A stretch of 64,000 nucleotides of DNA from Rhodoferax sp. WC2427 (GCF_040822085.1 NZ_CP162006.1:3720001-3784000), one strand, 5' to 3'. Shown: positions 53,800 through 63,139, numbered from the stretch's first letter. Numbers and translations: made by a program. Notes: generated by a model from the sequence alone, not told the origin.

Positions 53800-55018
53800 G
53801 CATGAACTGTTCGGCCAGGCTGGCGTGCATGGCGGCCCCCAGCGGCAGGATGGCATCGTTGAAGTCGTAGCGGTTGTTGTGCAGCGCACAGCTGCCCACA
53901 CCGTTCTCGGTACCCTGGCCGATGCGCATGTAGGCCCCGGGCTTGACCTGAAGCATGAAAGAAAAGTCTTCCGAGCCCATGCTCGGGTCCAGGTCGCGCA
54001 CCAACTGCGACGAACCCACCAGGCCCTCGGCCACCCGCATCATGAATAGCGCTTCGGCGGTGGTGTTGATGGTGGGCGGGTACAGGCGCTCGTATTTGAC
54101 CGAAGCGGTGGCCCCAAAGCCCAGGGCCACGGCGCTGCACAGCTCGGTAATGCGCCGCTCGATCAGCTCCTGCACAGCAGGGTTGAAAGTGCGCACCGTG
54201 CCCACCAGCGTGGCCTTGCTGGGCACCACGCTCATGGCCCCCAGGTCGCCTGTCTGCACGGCGCAGATGCTGACCACCCCGCTGTCGATGGCGCGGATGT
54301 TGCGCGACACCACGCTTTGCAGGGCAGTGATGGTGTGGGCCGCCACCAGCACCGGATCAATATTTTGGTAGGGGTGCGCACCATGGCCGCCACGGCCCGT
54401 GATTTCGATGGTGACCCGGTCCGACGCGGCCATCATCGCGCCGGCATTGAGGCCGATGGTGCCGGGTCGCATGTGGGGCCAGTTGTGCATGGCAAACACC
54501 GCCTGCACCGGAAAGCGCTCGAACAGGCCGTCGTCGATCATCGCCTTGGCCCCGGCGTAGCCTTCTTCGCCGGGCTGGAAGATCAACGCCACCGTGCCGT
54601 CGAAGTTGCGCGTTTCAGCCAGGTAGCGGGCCGCGCCCACCAGCATGGCCACATGGCCGTCGTGGCCGCAGCCGTGCATCAGGCCACCCTTGGCCGACTT
54701 CCAGGCGAAGTCGTTTTGCTCGGTCATGGGCAGCGCGTCCATGTCGGCGCGCAGGCCCACCATCTTGCCGCTGCTGTTGCCCTTGGCATGGTTGCGCCCG
54801 TGGATGATGCCGACCACGCCGGTTTTGCCTATCCCGGTGTGCACCTCGTCGACGCCGCACAGCCTGAGCGCCTGGGTCACGCGCTCTGCCGTGTACACCT
54901 CTTCATAGCCCAGCTCGGGATGGGCATGCAGGTCGCGGCGCAGCGCCGTCAACTCCGGGTGGAACTGGGCAATGTGCGCAAATGCGCGCCCATTGGCTTG
55001 GAGCAAAGGTGTGGACAT
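53786..55018 (-). CDS. M20-family amidohydrolase (hippurate hydrolase-like)
   Basis: A 410-residue cytoplasmic zinc amidohydrolase of the M20D group. RRDLHAHPELGYEE is the family start; metal ligands lie in MHGCGHDGHVAML and QPGEEGYAGAK, followed by HNWPHMRPG, GRGGHGAHPYQNIDPV and SMGSEDFSFML. Relatives act on N-acyl amino acids such as hippurate, indole-acetyl or N-acetyl-diaminopimelate derivatives. Its last residues come from the dispersed repeat. It precedes the large multi-hydrolase gene on the same strand, but the gap of about 120 bases suggests it has its own promoter. Confidence 0.9.
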   Translation of the reverse strand: MSTPLLQANGRAFAHIAQFHPELTALRRDLHAHPELGYEEVYTAERVTQALRLCGVDEVHTGIGKTGVVGIIHGRNHAKGNSSGKMVGLRADMDALPMTEQNDFAWKSAKGGLMHGCGHDGHVAMLVGAARYLAETRNFDGTVALIFQPGEEGYAGAKAMIDDGLFERFPVQAVFAMHNWPHMRPGTIGLNAGAMMAASDRVTIEITGRGGHGAHPYQNIDPVLVAAHTITALQSVVSRNIRAIDSGVVSICAVQTGDLGAMSVVPSKATLVGTVRTFNPAVQELIERRITELCSAVALGFGATASVKYERLYPPTINTTAEALFMMRVAEGLVGSSQLVRDLDPSMGSEDFSFMLQVKPGAYMRIGQGTENGVGSCALHNNRYDFNDAILPLGAAMHASLAEQFMPLSD

Positions 55019-55137
55019 GGAGAGCCTTTAACTCTCATGGACGCGGGCGCAGAGCGCCCTGCGCCATGAAAGTGGGTTAGTGACAGCGGAAGTGCCGAAA
55101 CTGTACAAGCTTCGGCACCAGGCCCCACCCTGTAGCG

Positions 55138-58086
55138 CTAAAAGCCCCGCAAATCGTCCACCGGCTGCAAGAGCTTGCCGCCCAGAACCACCTGCAGCGT
55201 GCGGGTGATCGCGTCGATGTTGTTGTCAAAGCTGCCGTGGTCGGCGGGGATCATCACGTTGCTGGGGTCGTCGCGGCGCGGGTCGGCCAGGGCGGTGCAG
55301 ACTTTGTCGGTGGTAACTTCCACCAGGCGGCCCGTGCTCTTGAGCTTGGCATCTTGCACCGCGCGCCGCCAGACGTTCAGGCTCTCGTTGGTGCTGGAGC
55401 TCCCGTCCCAGCCGCCATCTCCGGTGCCATAGACCTTGGCCATGCCCGCGATGGGGGTGCGCAGGTCGGTCTCCAGCGCGCCCGACACCAGGTACAGCAG
55501 CGACTTGCGGTAGATACCCGCCACGCTGTCGGCGCGCTCCCGGGTGTCGGACAGCACGGCCAGGTAGAGCCGCTCCATGATCTGCTTGTTGCTGGCATAG
55601 CATTGGTTGGCAAAGGCCACACTGCAGGCGGGCGCATACAGGTGGATGGAGTTGATCTTCTCAATGGGTACTTCACGGTGCGCCAGCCCCCCCAGCATGT
55701 GGCCCAGAATGATCGAGCCCGCCGAGTGGCCCACCAGGTGGATTTCCAGCTGCTCGCCCCAGGTATCCATGAGCTGTTGCAGGGCGCGGATGATCTGTTC
55801 GCCGCCACGCCGGGTTTCAAAAGCCAGCGCGGCCACATCCTTCATCTGCGTCCAGACCGGGCGCACCAGGCTGCGGCCAATGCTGGACTCGACGGCCAGA
55901 TCGGTCTTTTCGGTGACGGCCTCGGCCAATTCGTCAAACCAGCCGCCCGCCATGCCTGGTGCCTCGCGGCTTTGCTTGTGCAGAATGCCGCTGATGGACT
56001 CCAGCAGCCCGGTCTTCCAGACCAGAAACAGCGGATAGCAGCCGTTGGCCTCGAAATGCCGCCCCATGGCGCGGGCACGCTTGATCGCATCGGCCTCGCT
56101 GTTGAGGCCGCCGTGGGCGTAGATGACGATGCGCTTCTTGCCGTCCAGCGGGCCGTGGGCCGGGTCGCGGAACCAGGCATTGGGCAGCTCGCAGACCTGG
56201 TGGGCCAAGGTTCGGCTGAGCGCATCCTCGGTCAGGTAGTGGCCCACCCGGCCATCGTCGCCCAAAACCACGCTGTGCTGGTAGGCCTGGTCGGCGCTCC
56301 ACCACAGGCCGGTATTGACCGCACCGGCCCGCGCGTGTGCGCCGTCCGAGGCGGTGACGCTGATGCGCCCCTCCACCACCCCGGGCACGCCCAGCGCCAC
56401 CACCCAGGCGTCCATGCCGTTGGCCAACCAGTCGGCATAGCCCAGCACGGCAAAGCCGCCCATGCCAAATTGGGTACCCCATGAGTTCTGCACGATGAAC
56501 CCCTGGGCATTGAAGCCCACCAGTGCAAACGCGTGGCCCCCGCCTTCGGCCGGGCGGCCATCGAACGCAATCAGCGGCAGGTCTTTGTGCCCGCTGGGAA
56601 CGGCCTTGGTGGTGGGCACGCTGTGCCAACCGTCGTGGGTCAGGGCCGACACATAGACCGCGCCCACGGCCTGGATGGCGGCCTGCAGGTCGGTAATGGA
56701 CTGCAGGGCGATGCGGTAGTACACGCCCAGCGTCTGGTCGGTGGCGTTCTTGGCGAAGCCGTAGCGGGGTTGCGGCGCATCTTTGCGCCAGTAGTCGTCC
56801 AGGCACACGCCATGGTTGAACCAGCCTTTGAGCGCGCCCCGGCAGCTGGAGCCGCTGTAGTCTTCGCCCGCATATTCGTCGTAGCGGCGGGCATAGCTGT
56901 AGAGCATGCGCGGGCTGACCGAATCGATCTTGCTTTTGTCGGCGGCCTTGTACCAGCGCAGGTAGTTGACCACGCAGGCCAGGCCATAGCCGGTGCAGGC
57001 GCCTTCGTTGCCCTGGTCCAGGATCAGCCCGGCGGCGGTGTAGGCGGCCAGGTATTTCTTGATGTCGTCATCGCTGGGGTAGGCCCCCTGCAGGCCCAGC
57101 GGCGGCGGCAGGTAGGCGCGGTCGTTCAGGTCGATGGGGTCTTTGCGCACCTTGAGCTGGCGCTCAGCCCCGAGCCTGGGGGGCACGGCGGCCGGGGTCG
57201 CCTTGCCGGCCTTGGCCGACTTGGCGGCACCTGCGCCCACATTCCGCACCGGAACGATCTTCCCCACCAACGGCTCGGCCCGCGCAAAAACGTCCTTGAA
57301 GCGGTCCAGCCCGTGTGCGCCGCCGTTGACCAGCTTGCGGGCCGCAGCCAAGTTGCCGGTGGCCAGCGCGGCACGGATGGGCTCGGCCTTGTCGGCCAGA
57401 AACTTGGCCAGCAACAGTGCAGCGATCTCCGGGGCGTTGGCCAGATCGGCGTTGCCAGCCTGCACCACGCCCAGGTCGATGCCCAAGGCATTGCCATAGC
57501 GGGTGTAGTTGTCGCGCCCGGTCAGCTGCACAAAGCCACGCCCCTTGAAACGGGCCCCATCGCCCGCCTGGGTATTGCCCACGCGCTTGCCCGGCCCGGT
57601 GCCCGGCTCGTACAGGCCAAACGGCATGCCGCCCGGCGCGGTATTGAATTGCGACTGAAATTCCGAGATCGGCAAAAAGCCTTCGGTTTCGGCGCGGATG
57701 CTGCCCAGAGCGGCACAGACCATGGGCCAGTCGGTCAGCTCCAGCGCATCCAGCGCGGCGGCCACGTAAGGCAGGTAGCGGGCGATGTTGGCGGGCTTGG
57801 TGGCCGGGAACAACTGGCGCACCAGCTCCAGTGTCAGCGGTACTTTGAGACGGGGCGCCGGGCGCAGCTCCAGCAGTCGCAGGCAATACGGCCCCACTAC
57901 GCCATCGGCCACCAGCCCCACACCCGACTGCCAGCGCCTGGCGGCAGCCTCTACATCGGCCGTCATCTCGTCGCCCAGATCCAGACCCGGAAAGGCCTGG
58001 GCATCGGCGCCCAGTTCATTGAACAAGGCGGTACGCAGTTTTTGCACTGCCGGGCCTTGGCTGCCCCGCACCAATAGAAAGTCCAT
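55138..58086 (-). CDS. Multi-hydrolase fusion: PG-binding, GH19 lysozyme-like, papain-like protease and alpha/beta hydrolase
   Basis: A 982-residue protein with no signal peptide or membrane segment. Residues 1-75 look like a peptidoglycan-binding domain (LVRGSQGPAVQKLRTALF, VADGVVGPYCLRLLEL). About 85-275 resemble a GH19 chitinase/lysozyme: acid candidate E133 in IRAETEGFLPISEF, then ARFKGRGFVQLTGRDNYTRYG. About 315-565 form a C1 papain-like protease: Q358, C364 (DQGNEGACTGYGLA), H518 (GGGHAFALVGF), N534 and W536 (VQNSWGTQFGMGG). About 650-965 form an alpha/beta hydrolase: HGG (658-660), GHSAG with S788, candidate H950. All four domains keep their key residues. AAGGAG precedes the ATG. The role is unknown; see findings. 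Confidence 0.85.
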   Translation of the reverse strand: MDFLLVRGSQGPAVQKLRTALFNELGADAQAFPGLDLGDEMTADVEAAARRWQSGVGLVADGVVGPYCLRLLELRPAPRLKVPLTLELVRQLFPATKPANIARYLPYVAAALDALELTDWPMVCAALGSIRAETEGFLPISEFQSQFNTAPGGMPFGLYEPGTGPGKRVGNTQAGDGARFKGRGFVQLTGRDNYTRYGNALGIDLGVVQAGNADLANAPEIAALLLAKFLADKAEPIRAALATGNLAAARKLVNGGAHGLDRFKDVFARAEPLVGKIVPVRNVGAGAAKSAKAGKATPAAVPPRLGAERQLKVRKDPIDLNDRAYLPPPLGLQGAYPSDDDIKKYLAAYTAAGLILDQGNEGACTGYGLACVVNYLRWYKAADKSKIDSVSPRMLYSYARRYDEYAGEDYSGSSCRGALKGWFNHGVCLDDYWRKDAPQPRYGFAKNATDQTLGVYYRIALQSITDLQAAIQAVGAVYVSALTHDGWHSVPTTKAVPSGHKDLPLIAFDGRPAEGGGHAFALVGFNAQGFIVQNSWGTQFGMGGFAVLGYADWLANGMDAWVVALGVPGVVEGRISVTASDGAHARAGAVNTGLWWSADQAYQHSVVLGDDGRVGHYLTEDALSRTLAHQVCELPNAWFRDPAHGPLDGKKRIVIYAHGGLNSEADAIKRARAMGRHFEANGCYPLFLVWKTGLLESISGILHKQSREAPGMAGGWFDELAEAVTEKTDLAVESSIGRSLVRPVWTQMKDVAALAFETRRGGEQIIRALQQLMDTWGEQLEIHLVGHSAGSIILGHMLGGLAHREVPIEKINSIHLYAPACSVAFANQCYASNKQIMERLYLAVLSDTRERADSVAGIYRKSLLYLVSGALETDLRTPIAGMAKVYGTGDGGWDGSSSTNESLNVWRRAVQDAKLKSTGRLVEVTTDKVCTALADPRRDDPSNVMIPADHGSFDNNIDAITRTLQVVLGGKLLQPVDDLRGF

Positions 58087-58161
58087 GCCCGTCTCCTTGT
58101 AAGAAGACTTGTGATTGTGGGCATGTCAGCCGTTGCGGGCATCCTCCTTTTGGTGGACAGA

Positions 58162-59415
58162 TCAGGGGCGTGCAACCTCCAGTTCGGTCACGCCCGCGGC
58201 GTGGTTGCCCCAGGAGGTGCGGATAAAGCTCAGCACGGCGGCGATGTCGGCATCGTTGAGCACCAGCACAAACGGCGGCATGCCAAACGGGCGCGGGTTG
58301 CCTGCAGTGGCCGGGGCAAAGCCACCGTTGCGCACCGCGTGCACCAGGTTGGCGGTGCTGTCCATGGTGACGGCACGGTTGCCTGCCAGCGGCGGGTAGG
58401 CCCCCGCCACGCCCTGGCCCTGGGCACCGTGGCATTGGGCGCAGTGCCGGTCGTACAGCTTGGCACCCCGTTGGACATCACCTGCCGTGGTGGGCACGGC
58501 GCGCACCGGCTGCGCCGGGGTTTGCGGCAGGGCTTGCAGGTAGGTGGCCATGGCGGTCAGGTCCGGGGGGGTGAGGTACTGGGTGCTCTGCTGCACCACC
58601 TCGGCCATCGGGCCCAGCACCGTGCCTTGCGGGGCCACACCGGTTTGCAGCAGGCGCACCGCATCTTGCAGCGGCCAGCCGTGCAGGCTGGCTTCCTGGG
58701 GGGCAGTGAGCGAGGGGGCATACCAGTTTTGCACCGGAATCAGCCCGCCCGCCAGGTCCAGCCGGGTATCGGTGGCGCCCAGGGCGTTGCGGGCAGTGTG
58801 GCAGGCACCGCAGTGGCCCAGGCCGCGCACCAGATAGGCCCCGCGGTTCCATTCCGCGGACTGGGCTGCCTCGGGCTGGAAGCTGCTCGGGCTGAAGTAC
58901 AGCGCGCGCCACACCGCCAGCGCCGCCTGCTGGTTGAACGGCCAACGCAGCGCGTGCGGTGGGGCAGGCTGGGCCGTGGCGGGCCGGCTGCGCAGGTAGG
59001 CGTAGAGCGCGTCCGAGTCGGCCCGGGTCACGGTGGTGTAGCTGGGATACGGAAACGCCGGGTACAGCAACCGCCCGTCTTTGGAACGGCCGTTGTGCAG
59101 GGCCCGCCAGAACTCCGCCGCCGACCAGCTGCCGATGCCGGTGTGCACATCGGGCGTGAGGTTGCTGCTGTAGACCGTGCCAAACGGTGTGTCGATGCCG
59201 CGCCCGCCCGCGTACGGCGTGCCGCCCCGGGTGGTGTGGCAGGCCGCGCAATTGCCCGCACGGGCCAGGTAGGCGCCGCGGGCCAGCAGATCGGGCGTGG
59301 CGTTGAGCGCAGGCGCAGTGGCCGACACATCCGGCTCGTCGCGGATGTTCAGCTGCCATACCAGGGCGGCCAGGGCCAGGACGAAAACGCACAGACCCAG
59401 CGCAATTTTCTTCAT
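58162..59415 (-). CDS. Tri-haem c-type cytochrome subunit
   Basis: A 417-residue exported or membrane-anchored cytochrome. MKKIALGLCVFVLALAALVWQL is an N-terminal anchor or signal. Three CxxCH haem sites are visible: NCAACHTT, HCGACHTA and HCAQCHGA. The layout resembles the cytochrome c subunit of membrane-bound alcohol, aldehyde, gluconate or sorbitol dehydrogenases; the catalytic dehydrogenase subunit is not in this window. It overlaps the stop of the upstream cytochrome gene by four bases, so the two form an operon. Confidence 0.92.
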   Translation of the reverse strand: MKKIALGLCVFVLALAALVWQLNIRDEPDVSATAPALNATPDLLARGAYLARAGNCAACHTTRGGTPYAGGRGIDTPFGTVYSSNLTPDVHTGIGSWSAAEFWRALHNGRSKDGRLLYPAFPYPSYTTVTRADSDALYAYLRSRPATAQPAPPHALRWPFNQQAALAVWRALYFSPSSFQPEAAQSAEWNRGAYLVRGLGHCGACHTARNALGATDTRLDLAGGLIPVQNWYAPSLTAPQEASLHGWPLQDAVRLLQTGVAPQGTVLGPMAEVVQQSTQYLTPPDLTAMATYLQALPQTPAQPVRAVPTTAGDVQRGAKLYDRHCAQCHGAQGQGVAGAYPPLAGNRAVTMDSTANLVHAVRNGGFAPATAGNPRPFGMPPFVLVLNDADIAAVLSFIRTSWGNHAAGVTELEVARP

Positions 59416-60110
59416 GGTGCGCTCCCGCAGGCAATCGCCTGGGCCCCGGGCGGCAAGGCCGGCAGCGTGGTGGCCGGGTGGGTGTTGGCGGGCAGTGGCT
59501 GGGTGGCCAGCCAGCTGGCCGCAGCGTTGACCTCGTCGGGGCTGAGCTGGCGGGCCACCGTGCCCATGCAGTCGGGCGCATGGGCCCGCCGCTGGCCAGT
59601 GCGCCAGGCCCCAAGCTGGGCGTTCAGGTAGTCGCGCGGCAGACCCAGCAGGCCGGGGATGTGCGGGGCCACGCCGGTGAGTGCCGTGCCGTGGCATTGC
59701 ACGCAGGCGGGGACATTGCGCATGGGATCGCCCTGCTGCACCAGCGTCTGGCCCCGGCGCAGCACCTCGGCGGTGACTTTGCTGGGCTGGGGCGCGGGGT
59801 ACGGCAGGTCCAGCTGGGAAAAATACTGCGCGATCTCCAGCAGGTAGGCATCGCTTAAAGGGTCGACCATTTGCACCATCAGCCCGTAGTGGCGGCGGCC
59901 CTCTCGGAAGTTGAGCAGCTGGTTGTACAAATAGCCCGCCGGTTTGCCCGCGATGCGCGGGTAGTAGCCATCGCTGGCGGCACGGCCCTCTTTGCCGTGG
60001 CAAGCGGTACAGGCCTGGGTGCGCTGGGCGATGGTGTCTTCAAACGGAGGCGGGGCGGCCTGGCTGGCGGTGGCGGCCAGCAGGCACAGGGCGGTCAAGA
60101 GGTTTTTCAC
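59412..60110 (-). CDS. Di-haem cytochrome c (c4-like)
   Basis: A 232-residue exported cytochrome. From a GTG at 60110 the product begins MKNLLTALCLLAATASQAA (signal peptide). Two haem sites are visible, ACTACHGKEG and ACVQCHGTAL, with c4-like surroundings (GYYPRIAGKPAGYLYNQLLNF, PHIPGLLGLPRDYLNAQLGAW). It would transfer electrons in the periplasm, probably to or from the tri-haem cytochrome encoded next. A frame from 60161 lacks a signal at its start. MocR is divergent, 98 bases away. Confidence 0.88.
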   Translation of the reverse strand: MKNLLTALCLLAATASQAAPPPFEDTIAQRTQACTACHGKEGRAASDGYYPRIAGKPAGYLYNQLLNFREGRRHYGLMVQMVDPLSDAYLLEIAQYFSQLDLPYPAPQPSKVTAEVLRRGQTLVQQGDPMRNVPACVQCHGTALTGVAPHIPGLLGLPRDYLNAQLGAWRTGQRRAHAPDCMGTVARQLSPDEVNAAASWLATQPLPANTHPATTLPALPPGAQAIACGSAP

Positions 60111-60208
60111 GATAGGCCATGATGCCCCAGCCTGGCCCGCAGGGACAGCACCAGTAGGCAACTAAAAAACCATACCAGATGCCAAAAATGTAAAAATCTA
60201 CAGCTCAG

Positions 60209-61660
60209 ATGAAACGTTACGAGCAACTGGCCGACCTGCTGGCCGCCGACATCCGCTCTGGGCTGCGCGCCCCGGGCAGCCGCATGCCGTCCATCCGCAT
60301 GCTCACGGCGCAGCACGGCATCAGCCCGTCCACCGCCTTCCAGGCCTACTACCGGCTGGAAGAAAAGGGCCTGGTGCGGGCGCGCGAGCGCTCGGGCTAC
60401 TTCGTCACCGGGGCCGTCGCCCTGCCCGCCCCCGCGCCCCGGGTGGTGGCCGCGCCCGCGCAGGTGGCGGCCAAGGTGGACATCAGCGACCTGGTGTTTG
60501 CGGTGCTGGACGCGGCGCAGCAGCGCGACATTGCGCCGCTGGGCTCGGCCTTTCCCTCGCCCGCGCTGTTTCCGCTGCAGCGCCTGGCCCAGTCGCTGAG
60601 CCGCAGCATGCGCCGCAGCCAACCCTGGGAATCGGTGCAGCACCTGCCGCAGGGCCATGCCGGGCTGCGCCAGCAGATTGCGCTGCGCTACCTGGCCATG
60701 GGCATGGCCCAGCCGCCCGAAGACCTGGTGGTGACCAGCGGCGCGCTCGAAGCGCTGAACCTGTGCCTGGCCGCCGTGGCCCAGCCCGGCGACCTGGTGG
60801 CGGTGGAGTCGCCCGGCTTTTACGCCAGCCTGCAAACGCTGGAGCGGCTGCAGATGCGGGCGCTGGAAATCCCGGTGCATCCGCAGCACGGGCTGGACCT
60901 GGACGCACTGGAGCGGGCGCTGCAACACCACCCGGTCAAGGCCTGCTGGCTGATGACCAGCTTCCAGAACCCCACCGGGGCCAGCCTGTCGGCGGCAGGC
61001 AAAGAGCGGCTGGTGGCCCTGTTGGCGGCCCGCCAGATCCCGCTGATTGAGGACGACGTGTACGGCGAGCTGTACTTCGGCAGCCAGGCTCCGCTGCCCG
61101 CCAAAGCCTATGACCGGGAGGGCCTGGTGATGCACTGCAGCTCGTTTTCCAAAACCCTGGCCCCGGGCTACCGGGTGGGCTGGGTGGCCCCCGGGCGCTA
61201 CGGCCCGCGCATTGCACAGCTCAAGCTGATGACCACCCTGGGCGCCAGCCTGCCCGCCCAGGCGGCCCTGGCCGACTACCTGCAGCACGGCGGCTACGAC
61301 AAGCACCTGCGCCGCCTGCGCCACGTGCTGGAGACGCAACACGCCAGCCTGGTAGCGGCCATTGCCCGCTACTTTCCGGCCGATGTGCAGGTCTCGCAGC
61401 CCGGCGGCGGCTACTTTGTATGGGTGGCTTTGGCACCCGGTTTCGACAGTCTGGCCCTGCACCAGCAGGCGCTGGCCCAGGGCATCAGCATCGCCCCGGG
61501 GCCGATGTTCTCAGCGCGGCAGGGTTTACGTCACTGCATCCGCCTGAACTTCGGACACCCCTGGGATGCCCGCATGGAAGCCGCCATGGCCGCGCTGGGC
61601 GCCTTGGTAAAAAATTTATACGAAATTGGCACGCCACGCTTACGGAATAAGCACAAGTAG
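60209..61660 (+). CDS. MocR-family regulator with aminotransferase-like domain
   Basis: A 483-residue GntR-type regulator fused to a fold-type I aminotransferase domain. The winged helix is MKRYEQLADLLAADIRSGLR, SRMPSIRMLTAQHGISPSTAFQAYYRLEEKGLV in parts; the PLP domain has the Schiff-base lysine in CSSFSKTLAPGYRVGW and SFQNPTGASLS, IEDDVYGELYF. MocR proteins sense PLP or amino acids. The C-terminal 12-15 residues (YEIGTPRLRNKHK) and stop come from a dispersed repeat and are not typical of the family. It may control the divergent cytochrome operon. Confidence 0.9.
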   Translation: MKRYEQLADLLAADIRSGLRAPGSRMPSIRMLTAQHGISPSTAFQAYYRLEEKGLVRARERSGYFVTGAVALPAPAPRVVAAPAQVAAKVDISDLVFAVLDAAQQRDIAPLGSAFPSPALFPLQRLAQSLSRSMRRSQPWESVQHLPQGHAGLRQQIALRYLAMGMAQPPEDLVVTSGALEALNLCLAAVAQPGDLVAVESPGFYASLQTLERLQMRALEIPVHPQHGLDLDALERALQHHPVKACWLMTSFQNPTGASLSAAGKERLVALLAARQIPLIEDDVYGELYFGSQAPLPAKAYDREGLVMHCSSFSKTLAPGYRVGWVAPGRYGPRIAQLKLMTTLGASLPAQAALADYLQHGGYDKHLRRLRHVLETQHASLVAAIARYFPADVQVSQPGGGYFVWVALAPGFDSLALHQQALAQGISIAPGPMFSARQGLRHCIRLNFGHPWDARMEAAMAALGALVKNLYEIGTPRLRNKHK

Positions 61661-61679
61661 CTACTAAAAATATAGTAAC
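61610..61679 (+). repeat. Dispersed repeat copy 12, forming a gene end
   Basis: AAATTTATACGAAATTGGCA, CGCCACGCTTACGGAATAAG, CACAAGTAGCTACTAAAAAT, ATAGTAAC. It supplies the final codons and the TAG stop (61658-61660) of the MocR gene. Confidence 0.75.
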
Positions 61680-61757
61680 TGTATGTGTGGCGACGCACAG
61701 ACGGCAGGCACACGGGAGCGCATATTGGCCACTTTCCCATCCAGCCAGGAGTCCACC

Positions 61758-62144
61758 ATGCCCATCCGTACCGCCACCCTCCTCTTGACCGCGCTGCTGT
61801 GCACCGCTGCTGCGCAGGCCGCCGACCCCGCCGCCTCAGCCAGTGCCCAGGCCCGCTACAAGCAGGACATGGCGCTGTGCAACAGCGGCAAGTCGAACCA
61901 GAGCTTTGCCACCTGCAAGATCGAAGCCGAACGCGCCCTGGCCGAGGCCCGCCGGGGTGGCCTGACGGCAGCCGCACCGTCGGAGTACCAGCAAAACGCC
62001 CTGCGCCGCTGCGAGGTGTTCCAGGGCGATGAGCGCACCGCCTGCGAAGCCCGCATGCGCCAACCCGAGGGGGTCGACGGCAGCGTGCAAAGCGGCGGCG
62101 TGTTGCGCGAAAGCGTGACCATCGTGCCGGTGCCCGCCAACTAA
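61758..62144 (+). CDS. Exported hypothetical protein
   Basis: A 128-residue protein with signal peptide MPIRTATLLLTALLCTAAAQAA. The mature part has four cysteines (ALCNSGK, FATCKIEAE, RRCEVFQ, TACEARM) in a helical, Ala/Arg-rich region that could pair as two disulfides in the periplasm, followed by a tail SGGVLRESVTIVPVPAN. I do not recognise the family. CAGGAG lies 8 bases before the ATG. It is convergent with the pirin gene, 19 bases away. Confidence 0.75.
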   Translation: MPIRTATLLLTALLCTAAAQAADPAASASAQARYKQDMALCNSGKSNQSFATCKIEAERALAEARRGGLTAAAPSEYQQNALRRCEVFQGDERTACEARMRQPEGVDGSVQSGGVLRESVTIVPVPAN

Positions 62145-62163
62145 AACCAGGCCCGCCTCTGCG

Positions 62164-63030
62164 TCAGGCAGGCAGCTGCCCGAAGCGGCCGGCCTGAAAG
62201 TCGCTGATCGCCTGGACGATCTCGGCCTGGCTGTTCATCACGAACGGGCCGTGGCCGACGATGGGCTCGTCGATCGGCTCGCCGCTGAGCAGCAACAGGG
62301 TGGCATCGGTGTTGGCTTCGATCTCTATGCCGCTGCCGTCCCGCTCGAACTGCACCAGTTGCGCCTCCCGCACGACCTCGCTGCCATTCACCAGCACCGT
62401 GCCATGCAGCACCACCAACGCCAGCGTGCGGCCCGCGGGCACGCTGAAGCGGCTGGTCGCGCCCGCATGCAGGCGCACATCCCACACATCGATGGGCGTG
62501 AAGGTGCGCGCGGGGCCTTGGTGGCCGTCGAAGGCACCGGCAATCACCCGCACCTGGCCGGCACCGTCCGGCAGAGCCACGGACGGAATGTCGGCGTTCA
62601 GCAGGTTCTGGTAGCCGGGCGCGGCCATCTTGTCCTTGGCGGGCAGGTTGACCCAGAGCTGCACCATTTCCAGCGTTCCGCCGCTCTGGGTGAAGGCGGG
62701 CGAGTGGAATTCCTCGTGCAGGATGCCGCCCGCTGCCGTCATCCACTGCACATCGCCCGGACCGATCAGCCCGCCCGCGCCGGTGGAATCCTTGTGCGCA
62801 ACCTCGCCCTGGTACACGATGGTCACCGTCTCGAAGCCACGGTGCGGGTGCTGCCCCACACCGCGCGGGCGGGTAGCGGGCCCAAACTGCGCCGGGCCGG
62901 CATAGTCCAGCAGCAGGAACGGGCTCAGCTGCGCACTTTCGCTGCCGTAGCTAAACATCGAACGCACCGGGAAGCCGTCGCCCACCCAGTGCGGGCGGGG
63001 TGCATTCTGGACGCCGAGGATCTTCTTCAT
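62164..63030 (-). CDS. Pirin-family protein
   Basis: A 288-residue bicupin from MKKILGVQNAPRPHWVGDGF. The metal site of pirins is complete: H61 and H63 (GQHPHRGFETVT), H105 and E107 (GILHEEFHS). Bacterial pirins include quercetin 2,3-dioxygenases and proteins that affect central metabolism. CAGGAGAAGACC precedes the ATG at 63030; an open frame 108 bases longer is less likely. A LysR regulator is divergent, 134 bases away, as is usual for pirin genes. Confidence 0.93.
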   Translation of the reverse strand: MKKILGVQNAPRPHWVGDGFPVRSMFSYGSESAQLSPFLLLDYAGPAQFGPATRPRGVGQHPHRGFETVTIVYQGEVAHKDSTGAGGLIGPGDVQWMTAAGGILHEEFHSPAFTQSGGTLEMVQLWVNLPAKDKMAAPGYQNLLNADIPSVALPDGAGQVRVIAGAFDGHQGPARTFTPIDVWDVRLHAGATSRFSVPAGRTLALVVLHGTVLVNGSEVVREAQLVQFERDGSGIEIEANTDATLLLLSGEPIDEPIVGHGPFVMNSQAEIVQAISDFQAGRFGQLPA

Positions 63031-63139
63031 GGTCTTCTCCTGTAAGAACGTATTCAAGGGCGGGAACGAAGGCTCCACCCATGCTCGCATCATAAATATG
63101 GAACGCTGACTCTGGTAGTTGGCTAAATTTGCCATCATC

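Noticed and set aside
56533..58077. Open frame (514 codons) antisense to the multi-hydrolase gene
   Set aside because: No recognisable domain; it reflects the high third-position GC of the real gene.
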